A stretch of 64,000 nucleotides of DNA from Elusimicrobia bacterium GWA2_56_46 (GCA_001799575.1 MGTT01000016.1:62001-126000), one strand, 5' to 3'; positions 1 through 8,936 are shown, numbered from the stretch's first letter. Made by a program: numbers and translations. The notes: generated by a model not told the origin, from the sequence alone.

Positions 1-134
1 CCCTGGTGGTCGATAACGGCAGGATTCGGCGGGAGCTGGGTTGGAAGCCGCCGTTTACTATGACGGAGGGACTAAGGGAAACTACTGACTGGTATAAGAA
101 GCGTGAAGAGCGGGGATTGATGGATCCCGGCTAA
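1..134 (+). CDS. NAD-dependent sugar epimerase/dehydratase, C-terminal fragment
   Basis: The reading frame is open from base 3 to the TAA at 132-134 and is cut by the window start, so only about 43 residues are visible. The tail contains ELGWKPPFTMTEGLRETTDW followed by a charged end. This is the usual C-terminus of extended short-chain dehydrogenases such as UDP-glucose 4-epimerase, where a Leu-Gly-Trp-x-Pro segment precedes the last helix. The downstream sugar transferase and dehydratase support a nucleotide-sugar role. The stop codon lies inside the dRS3-like repeat at 121-151, so the repeat has supplied the end of the gene. The substrate cannot be told from this fragment. Confidence 0.7.
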   Translation, partial: LVVDNGRIRRELGWKPPFTMTEGLRETTDWYKKREERGLMDPG

Positions 135-191
135 CGGATTGCCGGGATGACGGTGTTTTATGGATCCCCGCTTACGAATTGCGGGGATGAC
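113..191 (+). repeat. dRS3-like palindromic repeat pair, upstream copy
   Basis: Two 31-bp modules lie at 121-151 and 161-191. Each has the form TGGAT, stem, TWACG-type loop, complementary stem, ATGAC. The first stem is ATCCCGGC/GCCGGGAT and the second is ATCCCCGC/GCGGGGAT, so stem bases change in pairs. The layout resembles Neisseria dRS3 repeats (ATTCCC-N8-GGGAAT). The segment from 113 is repeated almost exactly at 813-883, on the other side of the sugar transferase gene. Confidence 0.8.
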
Positions 192-228
192 AGGGGGGGC
201 AGCACTAGGGGGGGTAGGATAGGTTTTT

Positions 229-789
229 ATGAAACGCATGTTTGACATTGCTTTATCTTTTGTTGCGTTGGTGTTATTGGGCCTACCGATGCTGATGGTC
301 GCTGTGCTGGTCAGGTTGACCTCGCGGGGGGCGGCGCTGTATTGGTCTGACCGGGTCGGGCGGGACAATGTCATATTCAGGATGCCTAAATTCCGCACTA
401 TGCGGGTGGACGCGCCGATTGTGGCTACTCACCTGTTGACGGATCCGGATCGGTTTTTGACCCCGGTGGGCAAATTCCTGCGCAAAGCCAGCTTGGACGA
501 GTTGCCGCAATTATTCAGTATCCTTAAGGGCGACATGAGTTTTGTGGGGCCCCGGCCCGCTCTTTTTAATCAGGAGGACTTGATAGGGCTTAGGACCGCC
601 AAAGGGGTGCAGCGCATGGCGCCGGGGCTTACCGGGTGGGCGCAGGTTAATGGAAGGGATGATTTATCAATCTCTGCCAAAGTAGATTTTGACGAATATT
701 ATATGAGGCATCGTTCTTTTGTTTTTGATTTGAAAATACTTCTGATGACGGCGTTTCAGGCGATGGCGGGGAAAGGGGTGAGGCATTAG
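229..789 (+). CDS. Initiating sugar-1-phosphate transferase (bacterial sugar transferase, PglC-like)
   Basis: The 186-residue protein is a short member of the bacterial sugar transferase family (Pfam PF02397). These enzymes transfer a sugar-1-phosphate from a UDP-sugar to undecaprenyl phosphate, the first membrane step of polysaccharide or glycan assembly. Residues 1-30 form one hydrophobic re-entrant helix. The family signatures are visible: FRMPKFRTM near residue 50, SLDELPQL near 88, GDMSFVGPRPAL near 102, and PGLTGWAQVNGR near 133. It lacks the N-terminal membrane domain of WcaJ, as PglC and WecA-independent initiators do. Nearly identical repeats flank it on both sides. The sugar specificity is not evident. 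Confidence 0.9.
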   Translation: MKRMFDIALSFVALVLLGLPMLMVAVLVRLTSRGAALYWSDRVGRDNVIFRMPKFRTMRVDAPIVATHLLTDPDRFLTPVGKFLRKASLDELPQLFSILKGDMSFVGPRPALFNQEDLIGLRTAKGVQRMAPGLTGWAQVNGRDDLSISAKVDFDEYYMRHRSFVFDLKILLMTAFQAMAGKGVRH

Positions 790-812
790 GGGAGCGTAAA
801 GCGGGAAGCGTG

Positions 813-883
813 GGGATTGATGGATCCCGGCTAACAGATTGCCGGGATGACAGTGTTTTATGGATCCCCGCTTACGGATGACG
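813..883 (+). repeat. dRS3-like palindromic repeat pair, downstream copy
   Basis: One complete module lies at 821-851 and a shortened module at 861-883. About 70 bp match the copy at 113-183 with only a few changes. The sugar transferase gene between the two copies is therefore flanked by direct repeats. Confidence 0.8.
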
Positions 884-924
884 GAGCCTGAAAGGAGAAA
901 CGGGGGATTTGCGGGGGGCGGGGA

Positions 925-935
925 TTTGGTATAAT
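925..935 (+). promoter_or_regulatory. Probable extended -10 promoter element
   Basis: TTTGGTATAAT contains a perfect -10 hexamer at 930-935. It ends only 7 bases before the ATG of the dehydratase gene at 943, so the transcript would begin at or next to the start codon. The same TTTGTTATAAT-like element precedes several other genes in this window. Confidence 0.5.
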
Positions 936-942
936 GGTATGA

Positions 943-2838
943 ATGAAAGCCGCATTGAAGAAGCACCGGAACTGGTTTGTTTTTTCGGCTGACGCAGTGG
1001 CGGTTGCGGTTTCGTTCTGGCTGGCTTTCCAGCTCAGATTTGATTTTCACCCGCCTGAACTCCAATTTTCCAATTTCCTCCAGACGGTGCTGATCGTGAT
1101 CGCGGCCCGCCTGGCGGCGTTTTACTATTTTGGCCTTTATAAAGGGATATGGCGTTATGCCAGTATTAATGATCTGACCTCTGTTTTTAAGGCGATTGCC
1201 GTAAGTCAGGTCTTTATCCTGGCGGCTATCCTTTTCCTGAAACACGCCAATTTTTCGCGCGCGGTGATTTTGATCGATCCTATATTGACCATAGTCCTGG
1301 TCGGGGGGATACGGTTCTTTATCCGGGCTACCAGGGAAATGCGGTATAAGGGTAATACCGCGGAACTGCCGAAAGTGCTTATTTTCGGCGCCGGGGATCT
1401 TGGCGAGAGCATTTTGAGGGGTATTAAAAGGGACAGGGGCAACAAATACTATGTTGTCGGTTTCCTTGACGACAACCATGAAAAGTGGGGTCATAATATT
1501 CACGGCACTCCTATTTTGGGGGGGCGGAGCGCGCTGGCCAGGGTGATCGCCAAATATTCGGTGGATGAAGTGATCATAGCCGTGAATCATTCCAGAGGGA
1601 AGCTGATCGGCGATCTGATAGCCCTCTACAAAGACAGTCTGTTGCTTAAAAAGGTTCAGTTTAAGACCGTTCCGACGCTGTCGGAGTCTCTGGCCTATTC
1701 CTCACGTTCCGGGAAAGGTTTGAGGAAGATAGAATTGAGCGATCTTCTGAACCGGAAGCCGGTTCAGACCGATATGGCCGCGGTTACGCGGCTGGTGGCG
1801 GGAAAAACCGTGCTTGTTACCGGCGCCGGCGGTACGATAGGCGCGGAGCTTTGCCGGCAGATCCTGAAATTCCGGCCCAAGACGCTGTTGCTGCTTGAAA
1901 ATCACAATACAGCGCTGTTCTATATCGAGAAAGAGCTGCTGGAACTGTCGGAGAGCACCGAGATAGTGCCTTTGGCCGGGGATATTAAGGACCGCAGCCT
2001 GCTGGGTAATATTTTCAAAACATATAAGCCCGCGCTGGTGTTTCACGCGGCGGCCCATAAGCATGTGCCGCTGATGGAGACTAACCCGCAGGAAGCGGTG
2101 AAGAACAACACTCTGGCGACGCAGCTGCTGGCGGAAACGGCCGCGGCTTACGGCGCGGAAAGGGTGCTTTTCATTTCCACCGATAAGGCTGTGCGGCCTT
2201 CGAGCGTGATGGGGGCCACGAAGCGGCTGGGGGAGATGATCCTTACGGCGATGTCCGCTTCTTCTACGGCGACAAAATTTATGGCCGTGCGCTTCGGCAA
2301 TGTGCTGGGCAGTTCCGGCAGCGTGGTTAATATTTTTAAGGAGCAGATAGCCAACGGCGGGCCTGTTACGGTCACGCATCCCGAGGCGACCCGGTACTTT
2401 ATGACCACTCAGGAGGCCGTTCAGCTTATCCTGCAGGCCTGCACTATGGCGGCCGGCGGCGAGATCTTTGTATTGAATATGGGTGAGCCGGTCAAGGTGC
2501 TGGATCTTGTCAAAAATATGATCCTGCTGGGCGGGTTGGAGCCGGACAGGGATATCGCTATCCGATTTACCGGTCTGCGGCCCGGCGAAAAGATGCACGA
2601 GGAGCTTTTCCGGCCTGAGGACGTGCGCAAGGATACGGGGCACCCCGATATCTTCATGGCTGTTCCGGAGGGGCAGGGTTCGGCCCTGACAAAGGAACAG
2701 GTGGTGGAGATGGGCCATTTGTGCGAGGCGGCCGATCCCGCGCCTCTGCTGCGGAAAATCAAAGAACTTATCCCCGCCTATACCAGTCTCCCTAACGATA
2801 AGAAAACTCTGTCTCAGATCCCCGATTCGATAGGATGA
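943..2838 (+). CDS. Membrane UDP-sugar 4,6-dehydratase/epimerase, CapD/WbpM type
   Basis: The 631-residue protein has the full architecture of membrane-bound WbpM/CapD enzymes. The N-terminal part, to about residue 115, carries hydrophobic segments that fit four membrane helices. A CoA/NAD-binding-like domain follows, with GAGDLGE near 148. The catalytic extended SDR domain contains GAGGTIGAE near 294. The active-site segment STDKAVRPSSVMGATKR has the Met that replaces the usual SDR Tyr in this family, followed by the Lys three residues on. These enzymes convert UDP-GlcNAc to the 4-keto-6-deoxy sugar at the inner membrane. The start at 943 gives a normal N-terminus but leaves almost no 5' leader. 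Confidence 0.92.
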   Translation: MKAALKKHRNWFVFSADAVAVAVSFWLAFQLRFDFHPPELQFSNFLQTVLIVIAARLAAFYYFGLYKGIWRYASINDLTSVFKAIAVSQVFILAAILFLKHANFSRAVILIDPILTIVLVGGIRFFIRATREMRYKGNTAELPKVLIFGAGDLGESILRGIKRDRGNKYYVVGFLDDNHEKWGHNIHGTPILGGRSALARVIAKYSVDEVIIAVNHSRGKLIGDLIALYKDSLLLKKVQFKTVPTLSESLAYSSRSGKGLRKIELSDLLNRKPVQTDMAAVTRLVAGKTVLVTGAGGTIGAELCRQILKFRPKTLLLLENHNTALFYIEKELLELSESTEIVPLAGDIKDRSLLGNIFKTYKPALVFHAAAHKHVPLMETNPQEAVKNNTLATQLLAETAAAYGAERVLFISTDKAVRPSSVMGATKRLGEMILTAMSASSTATKFMAVRFGNVLGSSGSVVNIFKEQIANGGPVTVTHPEATRYFMTTQEAVQLILQACTMAAGGEIFVLNMGEPVKVLDLVKNMILLGGLEPDRDIAIRFTGLRPGEKMHEELFRPEDVRKDTGHPDIFMAVPEGQGSALTKEQVVEMGHLCEAADPAPLLRKIKELIPAYTSLPNDKKTLSQIPDSIG

Positions 2839-2847
2839 TGGAAAAAT

Positions 2848-3564
2848 ATGAAAGAGCCCGCTGTGACGCTGGTGGTGCCGTTTTATAACGAGAAGGACTG
2901 CGCGGAAAGGGCGGTGGGCGAGCTTGCCTCGGCGCTGGACGCTGTGGAGCCCGGCTTCGAGCTTTTGCTGGTGGAGAACGCCTCTACGGACGGCACCAGG
3001 GAGATCCTGCGGCGGGCGGCGGCCGGGGATCCGCGTATCAGGGTGGTGGAACTGGACGTCAATATCGGGTACGGAGGAGCGGTTCTTAAGGGCCTTTCTC
3101 TCGGGCGCGGCGAGTGGGTGGGGTTTACATGCGGCGACGGCGAGATCTCGGCTTCGGACACCGCCTGGATGTGCTCTTTTACGCGGGTGTCGGGGCTGGA
3201 TTTTTGCAAGGCGAAGCGGCTGAACAGGCGGGACGGGGCCTGGCGCAAGTTCCTTTCCCTCGGCTACCACTTTCTGGTCGGTTCGTGTTTCAGCATCCAT
3301 GTCACCGATATAAACGGTTATCCGGTGCTTATGCGGAGAGCGGTTTATTCCAGGCTCCGGCTCTCCAGGACCGATTGGGTATTTAATGTGGAAATGCTTT
3401 TAAGACTGCGCCAGGAGGGGCTGCGGATGGCGGAAGTGGATGTGACGCACAGGCCGCGCCTGGGAGGGCGGTCGCATGTTAGTCTCCGGACCCCGGTGGA
3501 GTTCTTTTTCCAGCTAGTCTCTCTCTGGAGGCGGAACCGGCTGCGGCGGGAGACGGCTGTCTGA
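2848..3564 (+). CDS. Glycosyltransferase family 2, polyprenol-phosphate sugar synthase-like
   Basis: The 238-residue protein is a GT-A fold transferase. The N-terminal strand TLVVPFYNE, the ENASTDGT nucleotide-binding segment and NIGYGGAVLKG are typical of the DPM1/GtrB branch that glycosylates polyprenyl phosphate. The usual DxD is replaced by GDGE near residue 99, an acidic variant. No C-terminal membrane helices are obvious, so it resembles the soluble DPM1 type. It starts 9 bases after the dehydratase stop, which implies co-transcription. The donor and acceptor are unknown. Confidence 0.85.
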   Translation: MKEPAVTLVVPFYNEKDCAERAVGELASALDAVEPGFELLLVENASTDGTREILRRAAAGDPRIRVVELDVNIGYGGAVLKGLSLGRGEWVGFTCGDGEISASDTAWMCSFTRVSGLDFCKAKRLNRRDGAWRKFLSLGYHFLVGSCFSIHVTDINGYPVLMRRAVYSRLRLSRTDWVFNVEMLLRLRQEGLRMAEVDVTHRPRLGGRSHVSLRTPVEFFFQLVSLWRRNRLRRETAV

Positions 3565-3580
3565 AAGGCGGAGGGGAATT

Positions 3581-4447
3581 GTGAAAAAAGTTCTGGTTAC
3601 TGGGGCTATGGGGACGATCGGTAATCACGTGATCTCCGAGCTTCTGAAATACGACGTGCGGATCATCGCTTCCTCGATCGAGGGGAGCGTGCCTTCCGGC
3701 GCCCGCGCCTGGGCGGATAGTCCGAAGGTCAGGTACATCGGCCACGATATCTCAAGGCGGGAAAATCAGATTTTCCGTAAACTGGACAAGCCGGACATTA
3801 TGATCCACCTCGCGTGGGGGGGGCTGCCTGATTACGGCAATATGGTCCATCTTGAAAAGGGCCTTTTTGACAGTTACTATTTTGCGAAGCAGATGATCGA
3901 GGAAGGCCTGGGGGAGCTGACCGTCGCCGGGACCTGCTTCGAGTACGGTCTTAAGAACGGCCCCCTTTCGGAAGAAATGGAGACGTCCCCCGTCATGCCG
4001 TACGCCCTCGCAAAGGATACTCTGCGGAAATTCATGGAAGAACTGCGCAAGAAGCGGGAGTTCGGGTTTAAATGGCTCAGGATCTTCTACCTCACGGGGA
4101 AGGGGCTCAGGAAAGAATCCCTGCTTTCCAAGCTGGACGAGGCCATCGCAAAGGGGGATAAAGTTTTCAAGATGTCGCCCGGCGATCAGCTGCGGGATTT
4201 CCTTCCTGTGGAGACGCTTTCCGAATATATCTGCAAGATCGCCCTCAGCGGCTATTTCTCGGGCGTGGTGAACTGCGGAAGCGGCAAGCCGGTTTCGGTC
4301 AGGAGGCTTGTCGAAGACCATCTGAAAGCCCAAAAAAAGAGCGTCGAATTGCGGCTGGGCTATTATCCCTATTCCGCGTACGAGCCGATGGCTTTTTGGG
4401 CGGACACCCGCAGGCTTGAGAGTATCCTGGGCAAATTCAAACGGTAA
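3581..4447 (+). CDS. NAD-dependent sugar epimerase/reductase (SDR family)
   Basis: The 288-residue protein begins with the Rossmann signature TGAMGTIG and has the SDR catalytic YxxxK as YALAK near residue 144. A GTCFEYG strand precedes it, as in dTDP-6-deoxysugar and CDP-sugar reductases. A GGAGGGG ribosome site precedes the GTG-proximal ATG closely. The gene lies between a GT2 and an RmlC-like epimerase, so it most likely completes a deoxysugar nucleotide. The exact sugar cannot be assigned from motifs. Confidence 0.82.
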   Translation: MKKVLVTGAMGTIGNHVISELLKYDVRIIASSIEGSVPSGARAWADSPKVRYIGHDISRRENQIFRKLDKPDIMIHLAWGGLPDYGNMVHLEKGLFDSYYFAKQMIEEGLGELTVAGTCFEYGLKNGPLSEEMETSPVMPYALAKDTLRKFMEELRKKREFGFKWLRIFYLTGKGLRKESLLSKLDEAIAKGDKVFKMSPGDQLRDFLPVETLSEYICKIALSGYFSGVVNCGSGKPVSVRRLVEDHLKAQKKSVELRLGYYPYSAYEPMAFWADTRRLESILGKFKR

Positions 4448-4451
4448 TACG

Positions 4452-4994
4452 ATGAACTTTATAAAGAAAACCACTTCCATTCCCGGCTGTTTTGAAATAA
4501 TCCCGACGATACGCAAGGATCCGCGGGGGATGTTCATAAAGATCTTTCACGCCCCGGAGTTTAAGGCGCTGGGGCTGGACTCGGATTTCCGGGAGGAATA
4601 TTACTCCGTTTCCAAAAAAGGCGTGCTGCGCGGGCTGCATTTTCAGAAGCCGCCGGCCGCGATCTCTAAACTGGTTTTTTGCGTGGAGGGAGACATCCTG
4701 GACGCGGTGGTGGATCTGCGCAAAAGGTCAAAGAGTTACGGTAAGGCGTTTACGGTGAAGCTCAGTACCCGGAAAGCGAATATGCTTTATATTCCCGAAG
4801 GCTGCGCGCATGGTTTCTACGCTTTGTCCGAAAAAGTGGTGATGCTTTATAAAACTTCCGGGGTGTATTCGCCGGAGAATGACGCTGGGGTACTCTGGAG
4901 TTCGGCCGGCATCAAGTGGCCCTGTAAAAGGCCGATAATTTCTGGGCGGGACTCCTCTTTCCCCGCTTTTAACGAATTCAAGACGCCTTTTTAA
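4452..4994 (+). CDS. dTDP-4-dehydrorhamnose 3,5-epimerase-like protein (RmlC family cupin)
   Basis: The 180-residue protein matches RmlC in length and motifs. The catalytic His lies in GVLRGLHFQ near residue 60, and the conserved EGCAHGFYAL segment carries the Tyr/Phe pocket near 120. RmlC enzymes invert C3 and C5 of a 4-keto-6-deoxyhexose nucleotide. I chose the ATG at 4452 rather than an upstream in-frame start, because it gives the normal RmlC N-terminus and lies 4 bases after the SDR stop. The pairing with the SDR suggests a two-step epimerase-reductase route to a 6-deoxysugar. Confidence 0.85.
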   Translation: MNFIKKTTSIPGCFEIIPTIRKDPRGMFIKIFHAPEFKALGLDSDFREEYYSVSKKGVLRGLHFQKPPAAISKLVFCVEGDILDAVVDLRKRSKSYGKAFTVKLSTRKANMLYIPEGCAHGFYALSEKVVMLYKTSGVYSPENDAGVLWSSAGIKWPCKRPIISGRDSSFPAFNEFKTPF

Positions 4995-5110
4995 TGCCGT
5001 TTCCTTGCCGCCTCTGTCCTCCAAAATATACCAAAGTGTAAAAATGTGTAGTGAAATATATATAGTGGTATAAAAAGGGGGATATAGTGTTCGGATATGT
5101 CGCCGGATGT
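4995..5110. other. AT-rich convergent intergenic spacer
   Basis: This spacer separates two convergent genes. It contains short AT-rich runs but no strong GC hairpin followed by a T-run. I see no gene in it. Confidence 0.4.
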
Positions 5111-7036
5111 TTACCTGCCTGCTGCGAGCAGCCGCGCTTTTCCGTTTTTGACTGTCACTTTAAAGAAATACTCTTTGCGGGCTTCCGGCTGGTTCTCGAA
5201 GAGGCCGCCGTATCTGTCCCAGAAGATTTTATCCGCGCCGCCTAGCAGGACATAATCGTAATCTTTCAGTGTCTTTTGCCAGGCGTCCGGCGTGAGGTCG
5301 GCGGTCCAGACGTCGCCGGGGGAATATGGTTTGCCCAGGGACCAGGCGGCTCCCAGGGGCAGGCTGGTCGGGTTAGGGGCCAGCTCGTAAGCCAGTACCT
5401 GGGGGCCGTAGCCGTTATCATTCTGCCACACTAAATATGTCCTTGCCCCGGCCGGCATCAGCGAGAGCGCGCGGGCCGCTTTTTCATTTATAATTTTCCG
5501 GAATTCTGTTTTTTTGGCCGGCGGCTGATGTATGGCCCCGTTGAGAATCAGGCCCGTCCCCACGAGGATGATCAGCGCTTTGGCCCAGGCGGGTAGAAGG
5601 CGGGAGTCTCCCGCGGCGGGGCCGCGCAGGAAGAAAACCGCGGCGAGAAGCGCCCAGGCCATGAAAAAAATACTCATATATCTGCCGAAAGAGGCGAGCC
5701 TGGGGCCTTCATAACCGGTGAAAGAATACAGGTATAAAAAAAGAATGCCGGCGGAATATGCGATAAATCCCGCGAGCGTCAGCAGCGTGGATGTCCGGAT
5801 CCAGGCGTTTTCCCCGGGGTGTTTTCCTTTCTTTGCCAGGAGGATGCCGAGCGCCGTCAGGAGCAGCGCCATGAAAAAAGGCGGCAGGGAATTTTTGGCC
5901 CGCTTTGAAAAAAAGGCGTTTTCGAAATTCAATAAAGTTGTTTTGTCCCTTTCCGTTGCGGCGGCCGAGAACGGCCGTTTTATATCGGCAAGTCCCGCTT
6001 TTAGCGGCAAGGTTATGGATATTCCCATTTTGTCCACGTGCCGGCTCCAGGTTTTGGCTGAAACTACCGGGGCAAGAAGTATAAGCGCGCAAAGGCCGAG
6101 GCGGACCGGGAGCCGGCTCCCGGCCGGGTTTGGCTGCCGCGCGCCCGGGCCGCGCAGTTGGTCCGCGGTGATGATGGCCGCGGCCGTCAGCGCGAAGATA
6201 ATTCCCGCGGCTTTGATAAGCGGAAGGATAAATAACGCGGGAAGCAGCCGTAAAACGGCGGCGGGGCCGCGGTCATCCGAGATGAAATAGGAGGCGAGGA
6301 GCGCCCCGAAAAAAAAGCCCAGGATGTGGTCTACGTATACGCTTGGCAGGCTGAAGCCGAATATCACCATCAGGAGATGCAGGACGATGAGGATGGCGGC
6401 CATTTTCAGCCATTGGCGCCAGGGCAGGCCGGTAAGGAAAGTCACGGCGGCGGATAGGGTTATGGCCGCCTGGGCGAAACAGGTCATTCCTTCCGACCAG
6501 CCGGTGGAAATGAGCGTGTAATACTGGAAGAGCGCGGTGGCGGGAGGATAATCCTTGCAGATCAGGACGCTGTCTTTCGGGATAAGGGAATTGCGGGCGA
6601 AGATCTCCTTTATTGTCAGCCCCCAGTGCGAAAATTCGTCAAAAAAAGAATATTGGGCTCCCTTGAAAGCGAGCCAGAGCAGGAACGATAAGAGGAGAAA
6701 AACGGCCGTGCCCGGTTCGAGGAGGCGCGCTAAATATTCTTTTGGCCGGGAAAGAGGGCTGGATTCCGGCTTTCCCGCTTCGCCAGGGCTGCGCAGGACA
6801 GGTCTCCGGAATGACGGAATAGGAAAATACGCGCCGGTGATTCCGGCAATAAGGCCGAGTGCGGTAAGGCAGCGGGCCGCCGGGAGCAGCAGGCCGGCCA
6901 TGGCCGCGGCGTAGAGTAGGCACATGAGGGTGGAGACGGTGAAAAAGGGGAGGAAAGCGCCGGGCCAGGAGGTAAATCTCAGCAGGAAAAGGAAATAGCC
7001 GGCCAGCGAGGCAAAGGGCAGGATGGGGGCGCTCAT
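5111..7036 (-). CDS. Polytopic membrane protein, possible GT-C type glycosyltransferase
   Basis: The 641-residue protein has about 11-13 hydrophobic segments through residue 520, then a soluble tail of about 110 residues. An acidic motif, FFDEFSHW near residue 145, sits in an early loop followed by KDYPPATALFQYY. GT-C glycosyltransferases place a metal-binding acidic pair in the first external loop, so this fold is possible. I do not recognise a named family. The ATG at 7036 is used because it overlaps the stop of the upstream fusion gene by four bases (ATGA), giving a two-gene unit with it. A lipid-linked donor made by that gene would be a natural substrate, but this is inference. Confidence 0.7.
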   Translation of the reverse strand: MSAPILPFASLAGYFLFLLRFTSWPGAFLPFFTVSTLMCLLYAAAMAGLLLPAARCLTALGLIAGITGAYFPIPSFRRPVLRSPGEAGKPESSPLSRPKEYLARLLEPGTAVFLLLSFLLWLAFKGAQYSFFDEFSHWGLTIKEIFARNSLIPKDSVLICKDYPPATALFQYYTLISTGWSEGMTCFAQAAITLSAAVTFLTGLPWRQWLKMAAILIVLHLLMVIFGFSLPSVYVDHILGFFFGALLASYFISDDRGPAAVLRLLPALFILPLIKAAGIIFALTAAAIITADQLRGPGARQPNPAGSRLPVRLGLCALILLAPVVSAKTWSRHVDKMGISITLPLKAGLADIKRPFSAAATERDKTTLLNFENAFFSKRAKNSLPPFFMALLLTALGILLAKKGKHPGENAWIRTSTLLTLAGFIAYSAGILFLYLYSFTGYEGPRLASFGRYMSIFFMAWALLAAVFFLRGPAAGDSRLLPAWAKALIILVGTGLILNGAIHQPPAKKTEFRKIINEKAARALSLMPAGARTYLVWQNDNGYGPQVLAYELAPNPTSLPLGAAWSLGKPYSPGDVWTADLTPDAWQKTLKDYDYVLLGGADKIFWDRYGGLFENQPEARKEYFFKVTVKNGKARLLAAGR

Positions 7037-8751
7037 GCTTCTCCCGGTTCCAGCGCGGCGGCGGCGCTTCCGGCGGCGGAGGCTCGCGCGGCTATGAAGC
7101 CCTGCGTGAGGATGATCTTCCAATTGATCCCGCTGCTCAGGATCTCGCCGTAGCGGGCCATTTCTTTTTCCACGGCGGCCAGGGCGAGGGGGCGTTCGTC
7201 GAAGAAGATCCACAGGCCCAGGAGCTCGGCGGCTTTTCTTACGGCGGTGTAAAGCCAGGTGGGCGTGGGGAAAGAGATTATCACCAGGCCGCCCGGTCTG
7301 GCGCAGGCGAAATGGGCCTGTATGGCCCGCGCGGTCTGCTTTGGGGAGAAGTGTTCTATAAGGCCGGCGCTGAAGACTATGTCGGCGTTAAGAGCCGGCG
7401 GCGGGGAGGCGAGGATGTCGTCCCGGCGAAGCTCCAGTTTCTCCGGGACTTTGCATCTTTCCCTGAGAAGTTCCAGGCCGCGCCGGTTGTTGTCTATGAC
7501 GGTGTAAAGCGCGCCGGGGTAAGTTTCCGAAATGGCCGAGTAAAAGCAGCTGTTGGCCCCGCCCAGTTCGCAGAAGCGGGTTATCGGGCGGGCGGCGTAT
7601 TTGTCAATAGCGGTTAAAAACAGCCGCTCGGTTATCTTGCGGGTGAAGCGGGCGGGTGAGGCGGGCGCCGCGTAGTAGCGGTCCCAGTCGGTGGGCCTGG
7701 GCGCGGCCGTTCCGCCTTCGTCTTCGTGATGGGGGAAAACCAGGATGTCCTGGGCCGCGAAGCTGGCCAGGAACAGGCCTGTTTCGGCTATCAGTTTGGC
7801 CAGGTAGACGTTTATACCCAGGAAAATCACGATGCTTGTGACCAGTCCGTAGGAGACGGACATCAGGAAAGCGACCAGGGCGGCATATTTGACAAGTTCC
7901 GGCAGCAATTCTCTTCTGGATCTGAAGACAAGATTTTTGCCCAGCGTGAAGTTCAGCGCTCCGGCCAGCAGGCGGGCCGCGGCGATGCTCAGGAATATTT
8001 TTGAGGAAAACAGGTATACCGCGGAGAAGACGGCGTAATCAACTATGGCGCTGAGGATGGAGGACGCCGCGAACCGCAGGAAAACGAAATAGACGCGCAG
8101 CGAATCCCACAGGGGGTTGAAGTGGGAGTGTTCGTTATTGCCGAGATAGACGGTCTTTATCGGAATTTCTTTTATCTCCAGGCGCGAACGGACGGCGAGC
8201 AGGAGCATTTCCAGTTCGAACTCGTAGCCCTGCGGCGGGACTTTAAGCAGTTCTTTCATGAAGTCCCTGGGGATGGCGCGCAGGCCGGTCTGGGTGTCGC
8301 GCAGCGGGCGGCCGGAGAAGACGCGGAAGACCAGGCGCGTGAGAGAGTTGCCCAGGAGGCTGCGGGCCGGGATCGGCCCTTTGAAGGCGCGTATGCCCAG
8401 GCTGAGGGCGCTGGGTTTTTTCAGGAGCGCCTGGCCGACCTTTTCTATGTCTTCGGGGAGGTGCTGGCCGTCGGAGTCGGCGGTGACGACGCCGGGATAT
8501 TCGGGGGACATACTGGTCAGGAAATAATTGAAAGCTGTTTTAAGGGCCTGGCCCTTGCCGAGGTTGGCGGCGTGGCGCAGGAGGTGGACGTTGGGGAGCG
8601 CGGCCAGGGCGGCGAAGACGGCGGCGGAGTCGCCGGTGGAGCCGTCGTCCACGATTATGAGTTCGCGGCCGGGGTCGGAGCGCAGCGCCCGGACGAGTTT
8701 TTCAAGTTCCGGACCGGGCTGGTAGGCGGGTATTATTACTGGAGGTTTCAT
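7033..8751 (-). CDS. GT2 - GtrA-like membrane - SAM methyltransferase fusion protein
   Basis: The 572-residue protein joins three parts. Residues 1-230 are a DPM1/GtrB-like glycosyltransferase with VIIPAYQPG, IIVDDGSTGD, NLGKGQALKT and TADSDGQHLPEDI, where DSD is the metal site. Residues 235-340 are four hydrophobic helices resembling GtrA, which moves lipid-linked sugars across the membrane. Residues 370-560 are a class I methyltransferase with FCELGGANSCF as motif I and ADIVFSAGLIEHF later. The protein would make a polyprenyl-phosphate sugar, flip it, and methylate a related product on the cytoplasmic face. The first two parts often occur together; the methyltransferase addition is unusual. 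Confidence 0.85.
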   Translation of the reverse strand: MKPPVIIPAYQPGPELEKLVRALRSDPGRELIIVDDGSTGDSAAVFAALAALPNVHLLRHAANLGKGQALKTAFNYFLTSMSPEYPGVVTADSDGQHLPEDIEKVGQALLKKPSALSLGIRAFKGPIPARSLLGNSLTRLVFRVFSGRPLRDTQTGLRAIPRDFMKELLKVPPQGYEFELEMLLLAVRSRLEIKEIPIKTVYLGNNEHSHFNPLWDSLRVYFVFLRFAASSILSAIVDYAVFSAVYLFSSKIFLSIAAARLLAGALNFTLGKNLVFRSRRELLPELVKYAALVAFLMSVSYGLVTSIVIFLGINVYLAKLIAETGLFLASFAAQDILVFPHHEDEGGTAAPRPTDWDRYYAAPASPARFTRKITERLFLTAIDKYAARPITRFCELGGANSCFYSAISETYPGALYTVIDNNRRGLELLRERCKVPEKLELRRDDILASPPPALNADIVFSAGLIEHFSPKQTARAIQAHFACARPGGLVIISFPTPTWLYTAVRKAAELLGLWIFFDERPLALAAVEKEMARYGEILSSGINWKIILTQGFIAARASAAGSAAAALEPGEA

Positions 8752-8936
8752 TTCAGGCCGAAGATTCGCGGGCGCATAATTTGTTAATATTCAATTATAT
8801 TATCAAATTTTGAGGCGTCGCTTGCGGGCCCGCAGGGCCGCCTAAAATGCTAAAATATAAAAAAGGCCTGCAAGGAAAAATCTGAAAACAGACGCCATGG
8901 GCGGGGTTGTCCGGCAGGCGAAAACCGGGATTATTT
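8752..8936. promoter_or_regulatory. Divergent promoter region
   Basis: This AT-rich spacer lies between the leftward fusion gene and the rightward toxin-antitoxin-like pair. Candidate -10 elements occur on both strands around 8780-8815. No -35 is convincing, so exact promoters are not assigned. Confidence 0.35.

Noticed and set aside
8122-8787. Long plus-strand frame opposite the fusion gene
   Set aside because: It is a GC-skewed shadow of the leftward GT2-GtrA-methyltransferase gene, without domain or ribosome site.
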